From positions 1 through 5,109 of the forward strand of contig WRCL01000178.1 of the NCBI GenBank assembly GCA_009783975.1: DNA of 5,109 nt, read 5' to 3'. Below, piece after piece: positions 1-5,109 of this stretch (its first letter is position 1; every line of letters starts with the position of its first letter). A model generated the notes under the pieces. That model was not told where the DNA came from. It did not search any database and saw only the letters and a program-made list of their open reading frames with translations. A program made the position numbers and the translations under genes. This stretch comes from Micrococcales bacterium. GTDB lineage: Bacteria; Actinomycetota; Actinomycetes; Actinomycetales; Cellulomonadaceae.

Positions 1-63
1 GGGCGCGACGTGCGCAAGGTCATCGTCCGCGCACCGCGCCTGGTCAACGTGGTCCCGGGCTGA
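1..63 (+). CDS. leuS: Leucyl-tRNA synthetase, C-terminal end (partial)
   Basis: Only the last 20 codons and the TGA stop (61-63) are in the window. Reading from base 1, the residues are GRDVRKVIVRAPRLVNVVPG. The KVIVRAPxLVN ending is the typical C-terminus of bacterial leucyl-tRNA synthetase, the cytoplasmic enzyme that charges tRNA-Leu; the terminal residues belong to its tRNA-binding C-terminal domain. The assignment is supported by context, since leuS often precedes a degV gene and the comEA-comEC-holA block in Actinobacteria. The next gene begins one base after the stop, which suggests read-through transcription. The assignment rests on a short peptide, so it is strong but not certain. 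Confidence 0.85.
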   Translation, partial: GRDVRKVIVRAPRLVNVVPG

Positions 64-64
64 C

Positions 65-1306
65 GTGGCCGGCCCTGGGGTGGCGCCGGGGCGGGTCGCG
101 GTGGTCACCGACTCCACCGCGACGCTTCCGCCCGCCATGGCACGGGCTGCGGGGGTGCGGGTCGTGTCGTTGGACCTCACCATCGGCGGATGGCGCACCC
201 TCGACGCAGACTTTGACGGTGCCGAGCTGCTCGCCGCCCTCGAACGCGGCGAACGGCCGGTGACGTCCCAGCCACCACCGGCAGCGTTCGCCGCCGCCTA
301 CGAACGGGCCGCCGCTGAGGGGGCGGCCGCAGTGGTCTCGGTGCACCTGTCTGGTGCGCTGTCAGGCACTGTCACCGCGGCGCGGGTCGCGGCGGCCGGT
401 GCCGCCGTGCCTGTCGTCGTCGTCGACTCTGGCACCGTCGGCATGGCACTGGGTTTCGCGGTGCTCGCTGCGGCACGTGCCGGCACACCCCAGGCGCCTG
501 CCCCGCCGGTTCGGTGGTGGCGGCGGTGGGCGAGCTCCGCCAGGGGACTGCTCGGGCCTGTTCCCCGGGAAGACGCGACAGCGCCGACACCCCCCGACGT
601 CAACGAGGTCGCGGCGACAGCACAGGCCGTGGCCGCCTCGTCACAGGTGTGGTTGCTTGTCGACAGCCTTGACTACCTGCGGCGCGGGGGACGGCTGTCG
701 GGGACCTCAGCGTTGCTCGGGACGATCTTGCAGCTGCGGCCGCTGCTCACCGTGGCCGACGGCCGCCTGGCGGTGGTCGGCAAGGTGCGGACCCGGCGTG
801 CGGCGCGTGCCCGGCTCGTCCAGCTCGCTGTGGAGTCGGTGGCGACCCGGACCCAGGCACGTCTGGCGGTGCACCACCTGGACAACCGTGACGCGGCCGC
901 TGAGCTGGCCCGGCAGGTCGTCGCTGCCACTGGTGGACGGGTGGTCGAGACTGTCGTCACCCAGGCTGGGGCGGTCCTTGCCGCGCACGTCGGGCCTGGC
1001 ATGCTCGCGGTCGCCGTCACTGACGCCCAGTGCCCCGGTGCGCAGTGCCGCGACGACCAGTGCCCGGACGACCATGTGACGATGGCGCAGCCGACAACGC
1101 CTCCCGCGCCCGCGACGCCCAGCCCTGCCCCACGTACGTCCCCGAAGGCCGCGACGAAGGGTCCGCGGACCACCCCGGTGCCGCGACCAGCACCGACGCC
1201 AGACCCACAGGCCACACGTCCTGCGGCACCGACGACGGCCCCAGGGTCACGCGAACCGTCCCCAGCCCACGGCGACGACAACCAGCGGTACCAACCTCGC
1301 CGCTGA
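65..1306 (+). CDS. DegV family fatty-acid-binding protein with insert and C-terminal tail
   Basis: The 413-residue product is a DegV-family protein. Members bind one fatty acid and, where studied (FakB), present it to a fatty acid kinase. Family signatures run in order: VTDSTATLP (14-22), TSQPPPAAF (68-76), HLSGALSGT (94-102), VVDSGTVGM (119-127), DSLDYLRRGGRLSG (200-213), the LLGTILQLRPLLTV segment (about 217-230), GKVRTRRAA (239-247) and HVGPGMLAVAV (308-318). Usual length is about 280-300. The excess comes from a Pro/Trp/Arg-rich insert (about 140-178) and about 95 residues after the last conserved motif, opening with three QCxxx repeats and ending in a Pro/Thr/Ala-rich tail. GTG 65 follows the leuS stop by one base; GTG at 80 is an alternative start leaving all motifs intact, and neither has a strong ribosome binding site. 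Family is sure; the ligand and the role of the extra parts are not visible. Confidence 0.93.
   Translation: MAGPGVAPGRVAVVTDSTATLPPAMARAAGVRVVSLDLTIGGWRTLDADFDGAELLAALERGERPVTSQPPPAAFAAAYERAAAEGAAAVVSVHLSGALSGTVTAARVAAAGAAVPVVVVDSGTVGMALGFAVLAAARAGTPQAPAPPVRWWRRWASSARGLLGPVPREDATAPTPPDVNEVAATAQAVAASSQVWLLVDSLDYLRRGGRLSGTSALLGTILQLRPLLTVADGRLAVVGKVRTRRAARARLVQLAVESVATRTQARLAVHHLDNRDAAAELARQVVAATGGRVVETVVTQAGAVLAAHVGPGMLAVAVTDAQCPGAQCRDDQCPDDHVTMAQPTTPPAPATPSPAPRTSPKAATKGPRTTPVPRPAPTPDPQATRPAAPTTAPGSREPSPAHGDDNQRYQPRR
1028..1072 (+). repeat. Three tandem 15-base repeats coding QCxxx
   Basis: The 7-mer CAGTGCC recurs at 1028, 1043 and 1058, exactly 15 bases apart, giving three imperfect copies (1028-1042, 1043-1057, 1058-1072). 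The second and third copies differ by only two bases. The period is a multiple of three, so it keeps the DegV reading frame and codes QCPGA, QCRDD and QCPDD (residues 322-336). The array lies directly after the last conserved DegV motif, at the start of the atypical tail. It probably arose by slippage; a metal- or thiol-related role for the three cysteines is only a possibility. Confidence 0.8.
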
Positions 1307-1332
1307 CACCTTCGCGGGTCCGGACACCGACG

Positions 1333-1346
1333 TAGCGTGCCGGGTA
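1333..1346 (+). promoter_or_regulatory. Possible -10 element for a leaderless comEA start
   Basis: TAGCGT at 1333-1338 fits the actinobacterial -10 pattern TAnnnT and lies 7 bases before ATG 1346, the distance expected if transcription began at that ATG and gave a leaderless mRNA. Neither ATG 1346 nor the upstream GTG 1337 has a convincing Shine-Dalgarno sequence, as leaderless genes do not. A good -35 is missing: CTGACA at 1303-1308 is 24 bases upstream, too far, and TTCGCG at 1311-1316 is well spaced but a poor match. A TAnnnT match occurs often by chance, so this is weak. Confidence 0.2.
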
Positions 1347-2167
1347 TGTCCGACACACACCTGCCCCCGCCTGCGCACAGGCACCCGCGTGAGACCCGGT
1401 CGTGCCCGACCGAGCCCGTCCACACCGTCACCGCCCGCGGCGAACCCCACCGGCTCGCGCGTCCGGCACCTGCGGACGAGGCGCCGACCCGGTCGTGGGT
1501 GCCTGTCCCACCCGGGGAGCCAAGCCCGGACGAGCACTGGTCGTCCCACACGCTGCGCCAGGCGCGGGCTGACTATGTCGCCGTCCACAACCCGGTCGAG
1601 CGTCCACCGCGCCGACGCTGGGCGGTCTCGCGCCGTGTCGCCCTGGCCGCCGCCGGGGCGGTCGCGCTCGTCGCCGCCGCTGTCGGGCTGCGCACCGGGA
1701 CGTCCGTGGCCGACAGCCCCGTGGCTCTGGGGACCCCGTCGCCACCTGCGGCGGCCACAGCTGCCGACGTCGTCGTCGTGCACGTCGTCGGTGCTGTGAC
1801 GGTCCCAGGGGTTGTGAGCCTGCCAGGAGGGTCACGGGTCGCCGACGCGATCGAGGCGGCAGGTGGAGCGACCGGTGAGGCGGACCTCACCGGGGTGAAC
1901 CTCGCCCGGACCCTCGTCGACGGTGAGCAGCTGTACGTCCCACGCCCAGGCGAGGTCGCCCCCGGCGCGCCGGGTGTGGTCGACGACGGCCGCGTCGACC
2001 TCAACCACGCGACGCAGGGCGAGCTGGAGACGTTGCCTGGGGTGGGACCGGTCCTCGCTGGGCGGATCGTCGCCGCGCGACCCTTCACCTCCGTGGACTC
2101 GCTGGAACGGGTCTCAGGGATCGGTCCGTCGACGATGGCCCGCCTGCGGGACCTGGTCAAGGTCTGA
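1337..2167 (+). CDS. comEA: ComEA-like DNA-binding competence protein
   Basis: The 276-residue product has the ComEA layout: an N-terminal cytoplasmic stretch of low complexity (about 1-97) ending in a basic patch (PRRRW, 91-95), one membrane helix (about 100-117), an external linker, an SLBB-type domain (about 145-202, with VHVVGAVTVPGVV and LVDGEQLYVP), then a helix-hairpin-helix DNA-binding domain (about 219-276). The latter starts VDLNHATQGELETLPGVG and repeats the hairpin as VSGIGPSTMARL. ComEA binds incoming double-stranded DNA outside the membrane and passes it to ComEC. The Pro/His-rich cytoplasmic segment is longer than needed for anchoring. The start is uncertain: GTG 1337 gives 276 residues, ATG 1346 gives 273. 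The stop overlaps the comEC start by one base (2167), indicating translational coupling. Whether the organism is naturally competent cannot be told from this window. Confidence 0.92.
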   Translation: MPGMSDTHLPPPAHRHPRETRSCPTEPVHTVTARGEPHRLARPAPADEAPTRSWVPVPPGEPSPDEHWSSHTLRQARADYVAVHNPVERPPRRRWAVSRRVALAAAGAVALVAAAVGLRTGTSVADSPVALGTPSPPAAATAADVVVVHVVGAVTVPGVVSLPGGSRVADAIEAAGGATGEADLTGVNLARTLVDGEQLYVPRPGEVAPGAPGVVDDGRVDLNHATQGELETLPGVGPVLAGRIVAARPFTSVDSLERVSGIGPSTMARLRDLVKV

Positions 2168-3714
2168 TGGCCGCCGCGGCCGACCCGGTCGACCTGCGCC
2201 TGGTCCCTGTCGCCGCAGGTGCGTGGGCTGGTGCTGTTGTCGTCGTCCTCGCGCCGGTGAGGTGCACGCTCGTCGTGGCTGCGTCGTGCCTGCTCGTCGC
2301 GGCTGTGTGCGCGTTGGCACGGTGGCGTTGGTGCGGGTCGGTGGTCCTCGTCGCGGCGGTCGCCGCAGCGGTGCTGCTCGCAGGTGCCGCCCAGCAGCAG
2401 GCCCGCTGGTCGGGGCGGTGGGCACAGGCCGTCGACGAGCGCTGGACGGTGACGCTCACCGGGACGACGACGAGCGGGCCGACCCCAGCCAGGCACGGCG
2501 GGTGCCGCTACCTCGTGTCCGTCTCGGGCCTGCACGCCGACGCTGTGAGCACCGCCCAGGCGGCGCCGGTGCGGGTCGAGGCGCCATGCGCACAGCTTGC
2601 GCCGCGCACCCCGGTCGAGGTCACCGGACGGCTTGGTGCGGTGCCGACCGGCCGGGCAGTGGCGGTGCTGCGCACATCCAACCCCGTGCAGCCGACCGGG
2701 TCGGCGCCATGGTGGTCACGTAACGCCGAGACGGTCCGCGAGGCCGGGCACCGTCGTGCTGACACGTTGCCCGCACCGTTGGACGCGTTGCTGCCTGGCA
2801 TCGTGTGGGGTGACACCACAGGCCTGGACGACCAGACCACCGCGGCGTTGCGCACTGCCGGACTCACACACCTCACCGCGGTCTCCGGGGCGCATTTCGC
2901 GATCGTCGTCGCGACGGTCCTCGGCGCTGGTGCGGCCTTGCGCCTGCCGACGGCGGTGCGGATCACCGGGGCTGTTGTCGCTGGTGCCGGGTTGGTCGTC
3001 ATCGTCGGGCCAGACCCGTCGGTGCTGCGGGCGGCGGTCATGGGGTGCGTCGGGGTGCTGGCGCTCGTCGCTGGTCGCCGGTCGGCGGCCCCTGCTGCCC
3101 TGGCGACGACGGTCGTCGTGCTGCTGCTGGTTGACCCGTGGCTGGCCACCGAGCTGGGTTTTGAGCTGTCGGTGGCCGCGACCGCAGGGATCATCGCGCT
3201 CGCCGGGGCGTGGGTGCGGCGCTGGTCGTGGCTGCCGCGCCCCCTGGCGATGGCACTGGCGGTGCCCCTGTCGGCCCAGCTCGCTGTGACTCCAGTGTTG
3301 CTCCTTGTCACACCACAGGTCTCGACATACGCCGTTCTTGCGAACCTCGCCGTTGCCCCTGTTGTCGCCCCGGTGACAGTGCTCGGCCTGCTCGGGCTCG
3401 TCGTGGCGGTGTGGTGGCCAGCCGGTGCCCAGGTCCTGGTCTGGCTCGCCGCAGCTGGGTGCGCATGGATCGTCCAGGTCGCCCGGGTCGCCGACGCAGC
3501 CCCCGGAGCGACGGTGTCATGGCTGCCTGGACCGCTGGGCGTCGTCGCTGCGACCGGTGCTGTCGTCGCCGTGGCAGTCCTGGCCAACCGGGCTGGTTCT
3601 CGCCGTCGTGCCCCACCTGGTCTGGTCGACGGGCCCAGGACGTCTCGCGTGGCAGGCGCCGGGGCCCTGGCGGATCTGGCACGCTGGTGCCGTGGCACCA
3701 CCGCGTCGTCCTAG
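2167..3714 (+). CDS. comEC: ComEC/Rec2 family DNA uptake channel protein, short form
   Basis: The 515-residue polytopic membrane protein has three N-terminal hydrophobic segments (about 12-30, 32-50, 57-73), an extracellular OB-like region (about 90-170) and a Competence domain with many helices (about 205-475). Signature stretches are LLPGIVWGD (208-216), GLTHLTAVSGAHFAIV (232-247), SVLRAAVMG (285-293), ELGFELSVAATAGI (329-342) and VSTYAVLANLAVAP (385-398). ComEC forms the route by which one DNA strand enters the cytoplasm. The C-terminal metallo-beta-lactamase-like domain of full-length ComEC (about 750 residues) is absent: the protein ends soon after the last helix with a basic tail (476-515), resembling the short mycobacterial form. 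Cys113 and Cys141 in the OB-like region could form a disulfide like the one reported in Bacillus subtilis ComEC. ATG 2167 overlaps the comEA stop by one base; AAGG at 2159-2162 is a poor, close ribosome site, so re-initiation is likely. The last 23 bases overlap holA. Confidence 0.92.
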   Translation: MAAAADPVDLRLVPVAAGAWAGAVVVVLAPVRCTLVVAASCLLVAAVCALARWRWCGSVVLVAAVAAAVLLAGAAQQQARWSGRWAQAVDERWTVTLTGTTTSGPTPARHGGCRYLVSVSGLHADAVSTAQAAPVRVEAPCAQLAPRTPVEVTGRLGAVPTGRAVAVLRTSNPVQPTGSAPWWSRNAETVREAGHRRADTLPAPLDALLPGIVWGDTTGLDDQTTAALRTAGLTHLTAVSGAHFAIVVATVLGAGAALRLPTAVRITGAVVAGAGLVVIVGPDPSVLRAAVMGCVGVLALVAGRRSAAPAALATTVVVLLLVDPWLATELGFELSVAATAGIIALAGAWVRRWSWLPRPLAMALAVPLSAQLAVTPVLLLVTPQVSTYAVLANLAVAPVVAPVTVLGLLGLVVAVWWPAGAQVLVWLAAAGCAWIVQVARVADAAPGATVSWLPGPLGVVAATGAVVAVAVLANRAGSRRRAPPGLVDGPRTSRVAGAGALADLARWCRGTTASS

Positions 3715-4696
3715 CCGTCCGCGAGGCGGGTGCAGCTGGCGTGAGGCCGCACCTGCCCCGGTCGTCGTCGTCTTGGGCTCTGAGGAGCTGCTCGCCGAAC
3801 GGGCTGCTGCCCGTGTTGTCGCTGGCGTGCGCCGCACCGACGCCCAGGCTGAGGTGGTCCGCCTCGCCGCAGACGAGTACGCAGCCGGCGAGCTGAGCGT
3901 CGCGACGAGCCCGTCGTTGTTCTCCGAGGCCAAGGTCGTGGTCGTCACTGGTCTGGACAAAGGCACCGACGCTGCGCTCGCCGACGCCCAGGACTACCTC
4001 GCAGCCCCTGACCGCGACGCCGTCGTCGTGCTGTGCCATGGCGGTGGCCAGCGCGGCAAACGGTTCCTCGACGCTGCTGGTGCCGCACAGGTGCCGACCG
4101 TCGTGTGCGACCCGGTCCGCACCGACGCGGACAAGTCCGACTTTGTCGCCGCCGAGCTGCGCGACGCCGGCCGCCGGGCCGAACCACGGGCGGTGCGGGC
4201 GTTGGTCGACGCCGTCGGCCAAGACCTGCGTGAGCTGGCCTGCGCATGCGCCCAGCTTGTCGCCGACACCACAGGCCTGGTCACCGCTGACGTCGTCGAC
4301 CGGTACTACGGCGGCCGGGTCGAGGCCACCGGGTTCCAGGTCGCCGACGCCGCGGTCGCCGGGGACGCGGCCCGCGCGGTGGCGTTGCTGCGCCACGCCC
4401 TGGCCACCGGCGTCGACCCGGTGCCGCTGGTCGCCGCCCTGGCTGTCAAGCTGCGGACGTTGGCGAAGGTCTCGGCCGTACGCGGCCGCGCTGGGGCTGC
4501 ACGCGAGCTCGGCCTGGCTCCGTGGCAGGTCGAACGTGCGTCTGCTGAGCTGCGGCACTGGACCCCCCAGAGCCTCGCGGCTGCGATCATGGTCGTCGCC
4601 CAGGCAGATGCTGAGGTCAAAGGGGCGATGCGCGACCGCAGCCATGCCGTCGAACGTGCTGTGCTGCGTGTGGCGCAGGCGGCCGCCCTCAGGTGA
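3692..4696 (+). CDS. holA: DNA polymerase III subunit delta
   Basis: The 334-residue product is the delta subunit of the clamp loader, which opens the sliding clamp ring for loading at primer junctions in the cytoplasm. Features seen: the start of the N-terminal domain, PVVVVLGSEELLAERA (23-38); the TSPSLFSEAKVVVVTGL segment (72-88), matching the conserved delta 'FxxxRxVVV' region; DKSDFVAAELRDAGRR (147-162); DLRELACACAQLVADTTG (178-195), typical of actinobacterial HolA; and VVDRYYGGRVEATGFQVADA (201-220), leading into the C-terminal collar domain. Length fits the family. The frame is open upstream to 3425, but that part is a shadow of comEC. GTG 3692 is the best start because no in-frame ATG or GTG lies between it and the conserved core; this places it 23 bases inside comEC, with no clear Shine-Dalgarno, so translation probably depends on comEC. 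The first 22 residues are a basic, Pro-rich extension. The stop (4694-4696) overlaps the convergent EAL gene. Confidence 0.9.
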   Translation: MAPPRRPSRPRGGCSWREAAPAPVVVVLGSEELLAERAAARVVAGVRRTDAQAEVVRLAADEYAAGELSVATSPSLFSEAKVVVVTGLDKGTDAALADAQDYLAAPDRDAVVVLCHGGGQRGKRFLDAAGAAQVPTVVCDPVRTDADKSDFVAAELRDAGRRAEPRAVRALVDAVGQDLRELACACAQLVADTTGLVTADVVDRYYGGRVEATGFQVADAAVAGDAARAVALLRHALATGVDPVPLVAALAVKLRTLAKVSAVRGRAGAARELGLAPWQVERASAELRHWTPQSLAAAIMVVAQADAEVKGAMRDRSHAVERAVLRVAQAAALR

Positions 4697-4698
4697 GG
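4687..4698. repeat. Small palindrome holding both convergent stop codons
   Basis: CCTCAGGTGAGG is an inverted repeat with 5-base arms (4687-4691 and 4694-4698) around GG. The right arm holds the holA stop TGA (4694-4696) and the left arm, read on the other strand, holds the EAL gene stop TGA (4691-4689), so the two genes end inside one symmetrical element and overlap by 8 bases. The 2-base spacer is too short for a stable hairpin loop and no T-run follows, so I do not call it a terminator. No other terminator is visible between the genes. Confidence 0.6.
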
Positions 4699-5109
4699 TG
4701 GGGCATGGTCACTGCGGGCCCGAGCGCGTCGCCCTGGAGCATGTCGAAACCGGTGCGTACGCACATCTCGACGAGCTCGGGGGTCTCGACACGTTCGGCG
4801 ATGAGCGTCGCGCCGTGCTCGCGGCCGATCTCAACCAGGCGCAGCCCATCAGGTTTGACCAGGTCACGGCAGTCGACCTTGACGAAGTCGGCGTGGGGGA
4901 GCATGGGCAGCTGCGCCTCGGACGCGGTGAAGTCGTCGATGGCGACCCGGTAGCCATGGGCCCGCACACGTTCGAGCCCGAGCACGACCCCAGCATCACC
5001 GGGGACCGACTCGACGATCTCCAGCACCAACCGGTCCAGGTGCGCCGGAAGAGGCCGGTCGTGGACGAGGAACGAGCGTGTGACGTTGACGAAGATCAGC
5101 GGTCCGTCA
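4689..5109 (-). CDS. EAL-domain protein, C-terminal part (partial), YuxH-like
   Basis: The minus-strand frame runs from the window edge to a TGA at 4691-4689, giving 139 residues (numbered from Asp1 at 5108). It is the C-terminal two thirds of an EAL domain, the cyclic-di-GMP phosphodiesterase fold. Counterparts of metal or catalytic positions are Asn8 (FVNVT), Glu30/Glu33 (LEIVE), Asp58-Asp59 (IDDF), Lys77 (VKVD), Glu105 (AERVET) and Gln125 (QGD). The EAL motif itself lies outside the window. The loop after DDF reads TASEAQ instead of the G(T/S)GYSS loop of active enzymes, and AERVET replaces AEGVET. Both fit the EAL half of EAL-HDOD (YuxH-type) proteins, which often sense or bind rather than hydrolyse. 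The protein ends 14 residues after QG, with no HDOD domain. TTG 5030 could be an internal start but would cut off Asn8. EAL fold is sure; enzyme activity is doubtful. Confidence 0.85.
   Translation of the reverse strand, partial: DGPLIFVNVTRSFLVHDRPLPAHLDRLVLEIVESVPGDAGVVLGLERVRAHGYRVAIDDFTASEAQLPMLPHADFVKVDCRDLVKPDGLRLVEIGREHGATLIAERVETPELVEMCVRTGFDMLQGDALGPAVTMPHLT

Noticed and set aside
1317..1358. Two short related palindromic words, GTCCGGAC (1318-1325) and TGTCCGACA (1349-1357), near the comEA start, considered as operator sites.
   Set aside because: The arms are only 4 bases, the two copies are not identical, and such words are frequent by chance at this GC content.
673..1551. Long open frame on the minus strand, 292 codons, across the degV end and comEA start.
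   Set aside because: Very GC-rich DNA leaves antisense frames open; the protein is low-complexity Gly/Arg/Ala-rich with no recognisable motif, and it is antisense to clear degV coding sequence.
1764..1795. Runs of GTC-GTC in comEA, also seen in comEC and holA, considered as microsatellites.
   Set aside because: They are short runs of the preferred Val codon within hydrophobic strands, spread over all genes, and explained by codon choice.
1573..2535. Minus-strand open frame of 320 codons opposite comEA and comEC.
   Set aside because: It is a mirror of two well-supported genes, with a Thr/Arg/Ala-rich translation and no family motif.
3425..3691. Upstream open part of the holA frame, which could give an N-terminal extension of 89 residues.
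   Set aside because: This part is opposite-phase to conserved comEC membrane codons and shows no delta-subunit motif; GTG 3692 gives the usual family length.
2508..3701. Minus-strand open frame of 397 codons opposite comEC.
   Set aside because: Antisense shadow of the hydrophobic comEC codons (Val and Ala codons read back as Thr, Asp and Arg types); no motif recognised.
4687..4698. Bidirectional terminator at the convergent gene ends.
   Set aside because: Arms of 5 bases with a 2-base spacer cannot form a normal hairpin loop, and no T-run follows on either strand.

Overview
The window is a stretch of very GC-rich, compact chromosome typical of an actinobacterium. Frequent GTG starts, abutting or overlapping genes, and the order leuS - degV - comEA - comEC - holA all point that way. 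This order is common in Actinobacteria, and in Mycobacterium tuberculosis a related block runs DegV-like, ComEA-like, ComEC-like, HolA-like. I cannot name the genus.

Layout: 1-63 is the last 20 codons of leucyl-tRNA synthetase. One base later starts a DegV-family fatty-acid-binding protein (65-1306) that is clearly longer than its family, with an internal insert and a C-terminal tail. After a 30-39 base gap come comEA (1337 or 1346 to 2167), comEC (2167-3714) and holA (3692-4696), joined by overlaps, so comEA-comEC-holA is almost certainly one co-translated unit. On the minus strand, facing holA tail to tail and overlapping it by 8 bases, is the C-terminal part of an EAL-domain protein (4689 to beyond 5109). 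No interval above 300 bases lacks a gene.

Function: ComEA (membrane-anchored helix-hairpin-helix DNA binder) and ComEC (polytopic channel protein) are the conserved core of DNA uptake across the membrane. HolA is the delta subunit of the replicative clamp loader and is essential in bacteria studied. Its coupling to comEC means the competence-like genes share expression with a housekeeping replication gene. This ComEC has no metallo-beta-lactamase-like domain, as in the short mycobacterial form.

No defence system, mobile element, CRISPR array or RNA gene is visible. The oddities are in the accessory parts: a Trp/Arg-rich insert, a threefold 15-base repeat coding Cys-containing pentapeptides and a Pro/Thr-rich tail in the DegV protein; a possible leaderless start for comEA; and a divergent EAL domain, resembling the EAL half of EAL-HDOD (YuxH-type) proteins, that stops where an HDOD domain would be expected, inside a small palindrome shared with the holA stop codon.
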